A DNA stretch of 64,000 nt from an uncultured Muribaculaceae bacterium (GTDB lineage: Bacteria > Bacteroidota > Bacteroidia > Bacteroidales > Muribaculaceae): the NCBI GenBank assembly GCA_910578395.1, contig CAJTPZ010000002.1, forward strand, positions 186,242 to 250,241. The letters are read 5' to 3'. Positions 26,259 to 33,919 of the stretch are shown here, piece after piece. The notes beneath the pieces are model-generated. The model saw only the letters and a list, made by a program, of their open reading frames with translations. It was not told the origin of the DNA and did not search any database. A program made the position numbers and the translations under genes. Every line of letters begins with the position of its first letter. Position 1 is the first letter of the stretch.

Positions 26259-26484
26259 TTATGGTTAAACTGCCTAACATTTTGGTTGTGAACATAACTA
26301 TTATTTTTTATACATGGATTTATTCTATGTTGAGAAATAAAAAAATTTAAATTCGGAACCAATATAATTTTATTTGTTGGTTTGTTCTGTTTTAATTTTG
26401 AGAATATGTGTAAAAGATAACATATTATATATTTATTTAGACTTTATCGTTACCTTTAGTGAACCGCATCTAATATCATCAGGC
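26259..26484. other. AT-rich spacer before plug paralogue 3
   Basis: 226 bases, no gene supported. Holds a TACCTTTA box (26451-26458) and the sequence AGTGAACC(A/G)CATCTAATATCATCAGGC that is also found upstream of copy 1. Confidence 0.4.
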
Positions 26485-27390
26485 GTGTTTCGTTTTTTGT
26501 TTTTTCTAATACTTGTGTCGGCAGCGCTGTCAGCCGGGGCATCCGAGCCGTTTATCGGGACTTTGTGTAATACCAAGGGTCGTGCGATAAAAGGGGTGAA
26601 GGTCTATGTGCATAATCCGAAGGAAACTGTTAAGTCGGGTAAAAAGGGTGAATTCAAGTTTGATGGTGTAAATCCCGGAGACACGATACATATCAGCTAT
26701 AAGGGAAAGGTTCACAGCTTCGCCGTAAACGGCAGACATGATATTATGTTTGTGGTAGGAGAGGACGGAAGAATATTTGAGAAAGACAATTACGTCGGCG
26801 ATGCTTTCCACGGCCATCTGTTCGATTATAAGGGCAAGCCTATAAGAGGAGCTATGGTTTATGGGAGTGATCCGTTTGACTATGTTAAGTCAGACCGCAA
26901 TGGCAACTTTCTGCTCGACAATATCGTATCTACCGACACTTTGCATATAAAGCATGAGGGCTATATCCATGATATCGCTATGGATGGGAGCAAGGGCATG
27001 TACATAAAGATTCAGAGGTCACATGGTCGCAGAATAGGTGGGGATCTTGTGAGTACAGGAGCCGGGATGGTGGATGTAAGGCAGTACAACGGTCCGCGTG
27101 CGGTCAGAACGGCTAAAGAGCTCGAAGCTATGGGAACATCAGATCTGGCATTGGCAATGCTTGGAATGAAAGGTGTGACTGTCGGTAGAGACAAAGATGG
27201 AAAGCCGGAAGTGTTTATAAGGAATAGAAGAAACCCTCTGTGGATTCTTGATGGGATAAGGATGACAGAGATGCCTGACTTAACCGTGATGGAAGTTGAA
27301 AAAATAGAGGTTCTTCACGATGGCGGAATGTATGGCCTGGGCGCATGGAGTGGTGTGGTCAACATCACCACCAAAGGCAGCAGCCGCTAA
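26485..27390 (+). CDS. Barrel-less plug protein paralogue, copy 3
   Basis: 301 residues from GTG 26485, chosen because it starts a proper signal peptide (VFRFLFFLILVSAALSAGA) aligned to the ATG in copy 1; the frame extends further up without a signal-like start. Same order as copy 2: two regulatory-like domains, then a plug with LALAMLGMKGVTV, NPLWILDGIRM, VEKIEVLHDGGMYG and GVVNITTKGSSR at the end. The stretch encoding SKGMYIKIQRSHGRRI is nearly identical at DNA level in all three copies, while the plug has diverged. The signal-peptide codons contain TTTTTTGTTTTTT, the tract that lost seven bases in copy 1. Confidence 0.78.
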   Translation: MFRFLFFLILVSAALSAGASEPFIGTLCNTKGRAIKGVKVYVHNPKETVKSGKKGEFKFDGVNPGDTIHISYKGKVHSFAVNGRHDIMFVVGEDGRIFEKDNYVGDAFHGHLFDYKGKPIRGAMVYGSDPFDYVKSDRNGNFLLDNIVSTDTLHIKHEGYIHDIAMDGSKGMYIKIQRSHGRRIGGDLVSTGAGMVDVRQYNGPRAVRTAKELEAMGTSDLALAMLGMKGVTVGRDKDGKPEVFIRNRRNPLWILDGIRMTEMPDLTVMEVEKIEVLHDGGMYGLGAWSGVVNITTKGSSR

Positions 27391-27486
27391 ATCGCTCACG
27401 CTGAGGGCTCATGTTGTATGATAATGCTAATATTATGATCTGAGTGGCATGATCTCTTCGGAGCATGAACCGGCGATGTGACTGTA

Positions 27487-27524
27487 TCACATTATCCAAC
27501 ATATTCAATGCCGTGATAATGTGA
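27487..27524. terminator. Inverted repeat between convergent genes
   Basis: TCACATTATC and GATAATGTGA, a perfect 10-pair stem with an 18-base loop, between the plug array (plus) and the Rieske-like gene (minus). No clear T run, so moderate confidence. Confidence 0.5.
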
Positions 27525-27541
27525 AATCCGGTGTGACAGGT

Positions 27542-28042
27542 TTACCGGCTTATTGTCATATATTCCCCTTGCATTCCACCTGCAACGACATATCGCTGCA
27601 GGCCGTATCCCTCTTGTGCGGCTTTTCCTGAAATCGGATGACCATAGTTGGTGAAGATGTCATATACACTGCCGCATTTCGGGCAGTAGGCGTTGTTGGC
27701 TTTGGTGTCGACAACAATCCTTACAGTAGGCGATTGTTCAACCGGGCAGGCGAGATCATATCCGACCGGATTGCCGTGTATGTCTCCTGCCAGCAGTACA
27801 CCGCCAAAACCGGTGTATGTAAGAGAGGTATATGGAAAATTAGATGGCTCACGCTCGCTTTTGATAAACCGGCGTGTCTCCAGGGCACCGCTTACGCCAT
27901 AGATCTCCCATTGTGATTGCGTCTGAAATGCTATTCTTATAGGTGAAGATGGAATGCGATCGTCATCTACGGTATGACACCCGCATAGCGTTACTGTTGC
28001 GCTTATGGCGGCTAAAATGCCATAAAAACGCTTCTTTCTCAT
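27542..28042 (-). CDS. Rieske-like lipoprotein without canonical cluster ligands
   Basis: 166 residues with a lipoprotein signal (LCGC, Cys22). The second half resembles a Rieske fold: GYDLACPVE, then AYCPKCGSVYDIFTNYGHPISGKA and a terminal GLQRY strand, compare CPCHGSxFD...GPA in Rieske ferredoxins. The ligand pattern C-x-H plus C-x2-H is not kept: Cys99 has no partner His two residues on, and the second motif is CPKC (Cys120, Cys123). It could bind another metal, or none. It overlaps argH by an ATGA junction. Confidence 0.65.
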   Translation of the reverse strand: MRKKRFYGILAAISATVTLCGCHTVDDDRIPSSPIRIAFQTQSQWEIYGVSGALETRRFIKSEREPSNFPYTSLTYTGFGGVLLAGDIHGNPVGYDLACPVEQSPTVRIVVDTKANNAYCPKCGSVYDIFTNYGHPISGKAAQEGYGLQRYVVAGGMQGEYMTISR

Positions 28043-29379
28043 TTTCCCAGTAGTGAGTCCACTGCTTTGTGCCAGGTCGCGAAATCCATCAGGGCAAGCT
28101 GCGATTTCATTCTCTCACGCAGTCGGTCGTTACCGAGATTGCCGGTAGATCCGATATGGCTGTGTTGTAAAACCTTGTCGGGTTTAAACTCTCCTCGCTC
28201 GATTGCAAGGCCTACTTGTTTATAGGCGTCGCGGAATGGTACACCCTCTTTTACAAGGCGGTTCACTTCTTCCACTGAGTACATCAGGTCATATCGTGGA
28301 TCCTCGGCTGTATGCCGGTTCACAGTCATGCCGCCTATCATTCTTCCGGTCATGTCGAGTATGTCGATGAGAGTGTCGAAAGTAGGCAGGAAGTTTTCTT
28401 TTATTAGCTGTAGATCACGGAAATACCCCGAAGGCAGGTTCGATGTTATGAGAGTGATCTCATAGGGGAGTGCCTGGATTTTATTGCACTTGGCACGTGT
28501 CAGCTCAAATACATCGGGATTTTTTTTATGAGGCATGATTGACGAGCCGGTGGTAAATTCGTCAGGTAGCTTTATAAAGCCGAAGTTTTGCGAGTTGTAT
28601 AGACAGGCATCCATGGCAAGTTTGCCTACTGTTGCGGCAATATTTCCGAGTGCCTGAGCAACAATACGCTCGGTCTTTCCTCTACCCATCTGGGCATATA
28701 CGGAATTTATGGCAACCGATTCAAATCCCATAAGCCTGGTCGTGAGGTCGCGATCGAGAGGGAACGATGAGCCGTAACCTGCTGCCGATCCCAGTGGATT
28801 GCGGTTTACGACGTTATATGCTGCCGACAATACCGTGATGTCGTCAGTAAGTCCTTCTGCATAGGCTCCAAGCCACATTCCCACTGACGACGGCATTGCT
28901 ACCTGCAGATGTGTGTAACCGGGGATAGTGACATCGGCATAGCGGTCACTCTGGTTTATGAGTATGTCGAACAAACGGCTCACAGCATCGGCTACTTCCT
29001 CGATTTTGGCACGCATCATCAGTTTCAGATCAACAAGGACCTGATCGTTGCGTGACCTGCCGGAGTGAATTTTTTTGCCTGTGTCGCCGAGACGGTTTGT
29101 CAGCATCAGTTCGACCTGTGAGTGTATGTCTTCGATTCCAGGCTCGATTTCAAAACCGGGTTTCAGCACTTCGTTGTATATCTCTCTGAGATTCTTTGTC
29201 AGGATAGATAGCTCGTCGGCTGCCAGCAGCCCGATCTTCTCAAGCATTCTAATGTGTGCAAGAGAGCCGATAATATCCCATTCGGCTATGTACAGATCCA
29301 TTTCTCTATCGAGTCCCACAGTATAGCGGTCAACGTCAGAATCAACTTCAGTGTTCTTTTCCCAGAGTTTCTTTGCCAT
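28039..29379 (-). CDS. argH: Argininosuccinate lyase
   Basis: 446 residues of the fumarase/aspartase superfamily. The signature GSSIMPHKKNPDVFELTRA is complete, with an upstream SGRSRNDQVLVDL and TIPGYTHLQVAMP. It cleaves argininosuccinate to arginine and fumarate. It lies after the recA terminator and is coupled to the lipoprotein gene downstream. Confidence 0.96.
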   Translation of the reverse strand: MAKKLWEKNTEVDSDVDRYTVGLDREMDLYIAEWDIIGSLAHIRMLEKIGLLAADELSILTKNLREIYNEVLKPGFEIEPGIEDIHSQVELMLTNRLGDTGKKIHSGRSRNDQVLVDLKLMMRAKIEEVADAVSRLFDILINQSDRYADVTIPGYTHLQVAMPSSVGMWLGAYAEGLTDDITVLSAAYNVVNRNPLGSAAGYGSSFPLDRDLTTRLMGFESVAINSVYAQMGRGKTERIVAQALGNIAATVGKLAMDACLYNSQNFGFIKLPDEFTTGSSIMPHKKNPDVFELTRAKCNKIQALPYEITLITSNLPSGYFRDLQLIKENFLPTFDTLIDILDMTGRMIGGMTVNRHTAEDPRYDLMYSVEEVNRLVKEGVPFRDAYKQVGLAIERGEFKPDKVLQHSHIGSTGNLGNDRLRERMKSQLALMDFATWHKAVDSLLGK

Positions 29380-29404
29380 GATACATTATGTTCTTAAATA
29401 CAAA

Positions 29405-29444
29405 AATGCGGTAAAAAATCGGGATATCCAATTTTTACCGCATT
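29405..29444 (-). terminator. Terminator of recA
   Basis: AATGCGGTAAAAA and TTTTTACCGCATT form a long stem; on the minus strand the second arm is followed by TTTTTG. It lies 34 bases past the recA stop. Confidence 0.75.
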
Positions 29445-29477
29445 CGTTGATCTTTATTCAGGAGTTATATGCTCAGT

Positions 29478-30683
29478 TTATTCATCGATATCTATTGAGA
29501 AATCGTCAGGGAGGTCACTGTCGAAATCAAAAGTTTCGTTATTTTTAACTTTCTCATCACTTTCAGTTTCTTCGGAATCGGAACTGTCATCACGATCTTT
29601 TGAGACCGGCTTCTTTTTGCCGTTTCCGTGGTCGGCATCATAGAGAGCGGCAAGTATCTTTTCTTCAAGTTCATCGGCAAGCTCTGGATTGTCGTTTATT
29701 ACCTCCTTTGCTGCCTCGCGTCCTTGTGCTAGTTTAGAGCCGTCATAGCTGAACCATGATCCGCTTTTTTTGATGATATCCAGTTCTACTCCAAGGTCGA
29801 GAATTTCACTTGAGCGGGAGATGCCCTCTCCAAACATTATGTCGAATTCGCAACGCTTGAATGGGGGAGCTACTTTGTTTTTGACAACCTTTACTTTTGT
29901 GTGACGGCCTATGATGTCATCGTCATTTTTCAGAGTTGTGGAGCTTCGTATGTCGATACGTACAGAAGCATAGAATTTTAGTGCATTTCCGCCTGTTGTC
30001 GTTTCCGGATTGCCGAACATGACGCCGATCTTTTCCCGAAGCTGGTTGATGAAGATGCAAGTGGTGTTGGTTCTTGAGATAGTGCCGGTGAGTTTGCGCA
30101 TTGCCTGCGACATGAGGCGCGCGTGGAGACCAACGTTTTTGTCTCCCATTACACCTTCGATTTCTGCCTTGGGAGTTAGCGCTGCAACTGAATCGACAAC
30201 CACAATGTCGACGGCTGATGAGCGTATCAGTTTCTCGGTGATTTCAAGAGCCTGCTCTCCGTTATCGGGCTGGGATATAAGAAGGTTGTCGGTATCTACA
30301 CCAAGAGCTTCGGCATAGAAACGGTCAAATGCATGCTCTGCGTCGATAAGGGCGGCTGTTCCGCCGGCTTTCTGGCATTGTGCTATAGCATGTAGAGCGA
30401 GAGTGGTCTTACCCGACGACTCCGGGCCAAAAATCTCGATGATTCTTCCTTTAGGGAAACCTCCCACACCGAGTGCGTAGTTCAAGCCTATCGAGCCTGT
30501 CGGAATTACCTCGATTTTGTCTATCTTCTCTTCTCCGAGTTTCATTATCGACCCGTGACCATGGTCCTTCTCTATTTTGGCAAGAGCCTGGGCAAGAGCT
30601 TTGGCTTTAACGTCGCGGGGATCTGTTGCTGCCACTTCTTTGCTGCCTTTTTTAGCCTTGACTGCTTTTGTGTTCTTTTCCAT
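29478..30683 (-). CDS. recA: Recombinase RecA
   Basis: 401 residues, about 50 longer than E. coli RecA. Walker A is FGPESSGKTTLALHA; the core includes LRSSAVDIVVVDSVAAL-type sequence (IRSSAVDIVVVDSVAALTP), LRQ-type loop INQLREKIGVMFGNPETTTGG. The extra C-terminus (about 348-401) is highly acidic: DDSSDSEETESDE, then a D/S-rich tail. Such acidic tails modulate DNA binding in RecA. The gene has its own promoter (30721) and terminator. It drives strand exchange and the SOS response. Confidence 0.97.
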   Translation of the reverse strand: MEKNTKAVKAKKGSKEVAATDPRDVKAKALAQALAKIEKDHGHGSIMKLGEEKIDKIEVIPTGSIGLNYALGVGGFPKGRIIEIFGPESSGKTTLALHAIAQCQKAGGTAALIDAEHAFDRFYAEALGVDTDNLLISQPDNGEQALEITEKLIRSSAVDIVVVDSVAALTPKAEIEGVMGDKNVGLHARLMSQAMRKLTGTISRTNTTCIFINQLREKIGVMFGNPETTTGGNALKFYASVRIDIRSSTTLKNDDDIIGRHTKVKVVKNKVAPPFKRCEFDIMFGEGISRSSEILDLGVELDIIKKSGSWFSYDGSKLAQGREAAKEVINDNPELADELEEKILAALYDADHGNGKKKPVSKDRDDSSDSEETESDEKVKNNETFDFDSDLPDDFSIDIDE

Positions 30684-30720
30684 TATCTTGTTACTGTTTT
30701 TTTATTCAATCATTGTATGG

Positions 30721-30728
30721 CAAAAATA
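30721..30728 (-). promoter_or_regulatory. recA promoter -7 box
   Basis: TATTTTTG on the minus strand fits TAnnTTTG, giving a leader of about 30 bases before recA. No TTTG partner and no obvious SOS palindrome were found. Confidence 0.5.
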
Positions 30729-30773
30729 GTTCACGGCATGGGCCGTTTTATTGTACCCGTGCGTTATTGTGTG

Positions 30774-31418
30774 TTAATTTTTGCCTCCGTTACGATAATA
30801 GCGGCACACTTCTTTAAGACCACATTCAAGACAAAGCGGACGACGGGCCTTGCACATATAGCGTCCGTGAAGTATCAGCCAGTGATGGGCGCGTGCGAGT
30901 TTGTCCTTGTCAAACCCTTGGGTAAGAGCTTTCTCTGTTTCAAGCGGAGTGCGCGATCCGGTAGTCAGACCAATACGCTCGCTCACCCTGAACACATGGG
31001 TGTCGACAGCCATGGCTGCCTGTCCGAAAACAACCGACAGGATTACATTGGCGGTTTTTCTGCCGACTCCCGGAAGTTTTGTAAGCTCATCGATACTCGA
31101 CGGTACTTCGCCTCCGTATTTTTCAGTCAGTGTTTCAGCCATCCCTTTCAACAGCTTTGATTTGTTGTTGGGATAGGTTACCGACTTGATGTATTCTTTT
31201 ATTTCGTCGACAGATGCTGCTGCCATTGTCTCCGCGTCGGGAAATGCCTCGAAAAGAGCAGGTGTGATAAGATTTACACGTGCGTCGGTGCATTGTGCCG
31301 ACAGAATCACTGCCACCAGAAGTTCGTAAGGGGATTTATATTGCAGTTCGGTTTTCGGATCCGGCATTGTTTGCTCAAACCATTCCGTGACATGCCTGTA
31401 TATTTCCCCTTTTTTCAT
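30774..31418 (-). CDS. nth: Endonuclease III
   Basis: 214 residues. The helix-hairpin-helix LTKLPGVGRKTANVIL holds the catalytic Lys, and AVDTHVFRVSERIGL the catalytic Asp. The C-terminal cluster motif is CKARRPLCLECGLKEVC (C-x6-C-x2-C-x5-C), binding [4Fe-4S]. It removes oxidised pyrimidines in base-excision repair. It follows pheS by 36 bases and probably shares its transcript. Confidence 0.96.
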   Translation of the reverse strand: MKKGEIYRHVTEWFEQTMPDPKTELQYKSPYELLVAVILSAQCTDARVNLITPALFEAFPDAETMAAASVDEIKEYIKSVTYPNNKSKLLKGMAETLTEKYGGEVPSSIDELTKLPGVGRKTANVILSVVFGQAAMAVDTHVFRVSERIGLTTGSRTPLETEKALTQGFDKDKLARAHHWLILHGRYMCKARRPLCLECGLKEVCRYYRNGGKN

Positions 31419-31454
31419 TTTCTAAGGTTTTCTGATAGTTGTTGGGGCTAAAAA

Positions 31455-32480
31455 TTAGCGGGCGGCTGTAAATTCTTCAAGGAATCTCACGTCGTTTTCC
31501 GAGAACATGCGCAGATCCTTTACCCTGTATTTCAGATTGGTGATGCGCTCGATTCCCATGCCGAGTGCGAATCCGCTGTATTTTTTGCTGTCGATACCGC
31601 AGGATTCAAGCACATTCGGATCCACCATGCCGCAACCGAGGATTTCCACCCAGCCGGTATGTTTGCAGAAGTTGCAACCTTTACCGCCGCATAGGTGACA
31701 CGAGATGTCCATTTCTGCCGAAGGTTCGGTAAACGGAAAATAGCTCGGACGCAGGCGTATCTGTGTTTCATTGCCGAACATCTCGCGGGCGAAGTACAGC
31801 AAAGTCTGTCGCAGATCGGCAAACGACACATGCTCGTCGATATATAGAGCCTCCACCTGATGGAAGAAACAGTGGGCGCGCGCCGAAACAGCTTCGTTGC
31901 GGTATACACGTCCGGGACAGATGATACGGATAGGCGGTTCCTGCTTTTCCATTACTCTTGTCTGAACGGACGAGGTGTGGGTGCGCAGAAGCACGTCAGG
32001 CTCCCGTTGGATGAAGAACGTGTCCTGCATGTCGCGGGCTGGATGGTCGGGAGCAAAGTTAAGAGCCGAGAACACATGCCAGTCATCCTCTATTTCCGGA
32101 CCCTCGGCGATCGAGAATCCAAGACGGCGGAATATCGAGATGATTTGTTCCCTGACGATTGAAATCGGATGTCGGCTTCCAAGGGTAATCGGAGCAGCTG
32201 TGCGTGTCATGTCGAGGCTGTTGGCGTCCTCGCTGTGGAGGTTGTTCTCCACTTGCTCGCGCAGGTTGGCGATATGATCGGTAAGCTGTGTCTTCAGTTC
32301 ATTGAGAGCTTGGCCTACAGCCTTTTTGCTTTCGGCAGGAACTGTGCGAAACTCATTCATAAGGGTTGAGATCTCACCCTTTTTGCTCAGATATTTGATG
32401 CGCAGTGCCTCAACCTCCTCTGCGGTGGTAGCCGACAGTTTGGATATTTGCTCCTTGAGCTGTTCTATCTTTTCAAGCAT
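31455..32480 (-). CDS. pheS: Phenylalanyl-tRNA synthetase alpha subunit
   Basis: 341 residues from ATG 32480 (MLEKIEQLKEQI), one base past the ribE stop; an in-frame GTG three codons upstream is inside ribE. An N-terminal coiled coil is followed by the class II core: motif 2 near RTHTSSVQTRVM and RVYRNEA, and motif 3 with GMGIERITNL. It charges tRNA-Phe as an (alpha-beta)2 enzyme with PheT. Unusually, pheT is three genes upstream, with yebC and ribE between. Confidence 0.96.
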   Translation of the reverse strand: MLEKIEQLKEQISKLSATTAEEVEALRIKYLSKKGEISTLMNEFRTVPAESKKAVGQALNELKTQLTDHIANLREQVENNLHSEDANSLDMTRTAAPITLGSRHPISIVREQIISIFRRLGFSIAEGPEIEDDWHVFSALNFAPDHPARDMQDTFFIQREPDVLLRTHTSSVQTRVMEKQEPPIRIICPGRVYRNEAVSARAHCFFHQVEALYIDEHVSFADLRQTLLYFAREMFGNETQIRLRPSYFPFTEPSAEMDISCHLCGGKGCNFCKHTGWVEILGCGMVDPNVLESCGIDSKKYSGFALGMGIERITNLKYRVKDLRMFSENDVRFLEEFTAAR

Positions 32481-32481
32481 T

Positions 32482-33093
32482 TTACACACTCTCTAATTCT
32501 TTCAGCCGGGCTACATATTTCCCGATGATGTCAAATTCAATATTCACCCGATCCCCCTCTTTCAGCTTACAGAAATTTGTATGCTCAAGTGTATAGGGGA
32601 TTATGGCCACGCGAAAACTTTTCGGCGTGGAGTCACACACGGTAAGGCTCACGCCGTTTACAGTCACCGATCCCTTTTCGACTGTCATGTATCCTTTCTT
32701 GACGAGATCGGTTGTTACTTCATACTCAAACTTGAAGTAATGGCTGCCCTCGACTTCCTCGATCTCGGTGCAAATTGCAGTGCAGTCTACATGCCCCTGC
32801 ACGATGTGACCGTCAAGGCGTCCGTTCATCTTCATGCTGCGCTCCAGATTCACGAGTGAACCGGCTGTGAGTTGGCCGAGATTGCTTCGCCGCAGAGTTT
32901 CCTCTATGGCTGTCACGCGGTATGTACCGTTGCTGTTGAGTTCAACCACTGTCAGGCACACACCGTTGTGCGATACCGATTGATCGATTCGTAGCTCATC
33001 GGCAAATGATGATCTGACTGTCAGTTGGAGGTTTCCATCCCTGCGTTCTGCCGATATCACTTGCGCTGCTTCCTCTACAATTCCTGAAAACAT
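32482..33093 (-). CDS. ribE: Riboflavin synthase alpha subunit
   Basis: 203 residues with the two repeated lumazine-binding halves: MFSGIVEEAAQV and SHNGVCLTVVE in the first, GHIVQGHVDCTA and TVNGVSLTVCD in the second. It joins two lumazine molecules to riboflavin. No FMN riboswitch was recognised ahead of it. It lies between yebC and pheS. Confidence 0.95.
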   Translation of the reverse strand: MFSGIVEEAAQVISAERRDGNLQLTVRSSFADELRIDQSVSHNGVCLTVVELNSNGTYRVTAIEETLRRSNLGQLTAGSLVNLERSMKMNGRLDGHIVQGHVDCTAICTEIEEVEGSHYFKFEYEVTTDLVKKGYMTVEKGSVTVNGVSLTVCDSTPKSFRVAIIPYTLEHTNFCKLKEGDRVNIEFDIIGKYVARLKELESV

Positions 33094-33150
33094 GATTTTT
33101 GGTGTGTGTCGTGAGGTTGGTTTGTAAATCTATGAAGGACTGGAGAAAGA

Positions 33151-33873
33151 TTATTCTTCCTCCTCCTTCATGTTGTGAAAGACGTTCTGCACGTCCTCGT
33201 CTTCCTCGAGTTTTTCAAGAAGTTTATCAAGTGCAACACGCTGTTCGGCGGTAACTTCTTTTAGTTCGTGGGGAATACGCTCAAATTCAGCGCTTACTAT
33301 TTCAAATTCGTTGCCTTCGAGATATTTCTGTATATTGGCGAATTCTTCAAATGCGCCATAGAGGATGATTTCGTCCTCGTCGGCTTCGATTTCGTCTACG
33401 CCATAGTCGATCAGCTCAAGCTCCAGATCCTCAAGAGATATGCCGTCTTTCGACTTGATCTTGAAAACACTCTTGTGGTCGAATAGGAACGTCAGCGAGC
33501 CTTGAGTGCCAAGGTTGCCTCCATAACGGGTGAAATAAGAACGCACATTTGCCACAGTACGGGTATTGTTGTCAGTGGCAGCTTCTACGAAAATAGCAAT
33601 GCCGTGAGGGCCATATCCCTCATAGGTTATTTCCTTGTAGTCGCTTGCATCTTTGTCTGTAGCTTTTTTGATAGCCCGCTCTACTGTGTCCTTAGGCATG
33701 TTTGCTGCCTTGGCGTTCTGCATAAGAGCACGCAGGCGGGGGTTGGTTGTTGGGTCCGGGCCACCTGATTTGGCGGCTATGGTGATTTCCTTACCGATGC
33801 GCGTGAATGTACGCGACATGTTGCCCCAGCGTTTCATCTTGCGGGCTTTGCGATATTCAAATGCTCTTCCCAT
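33151..33873 (-). CDS. yebC: YebC/PmpR-family protein
   Basis: 240 residues from ATG 33873 (MGRAFEYRKARKMKRWGNMS), the normal start of the Bacteroidota branch. Core motifs: FTRIGKEITIAAKSGGPDP, NMPKDTVERAIKKA, YEGYGPHGIAIFVEAATDNNTRT, GSLTFLFDHK. YebC proteins are known as transcription regulators in some species and have been linked to translation of proline-rich stretches. It lies 46 bases after pheT. Confidence 0.93.
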   Translation of the reverse strand: MGRAFEYRKARKMKRWGNMSRTFTRIGKEITIAAKSGGPDPTTNPRLRALMQNAKAANMPKDTVERAIKKATDKDASDYKEITYEGYGPHGIAIFVEAATDNNTRTVANVRSYFTRYGGNLGTQGSLTFLFDHKSVFKIKSKDGISLEDLELELIDYGVDEIEADEDEIILYGAFEEFANIQKYLEGNEFEIVSAEFERIPHELKEVTAEQRVALDKLLEKLEEDEDVQNVFHNMKEEEE

Positions 33874-33919
33874 GGGAAGTGATGATATGTGGTTTTTACT
33901 GTTTGGATTTTCAAACTCT

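Noticed and set aside
26374..26484. 37-residue N-terminal extension of plug copy 3
   Set aside because: It lacks signal-peptide character and contains the promoter-like box; the GTG at 26485 gives a proper signal peptide aligned to copy 1.
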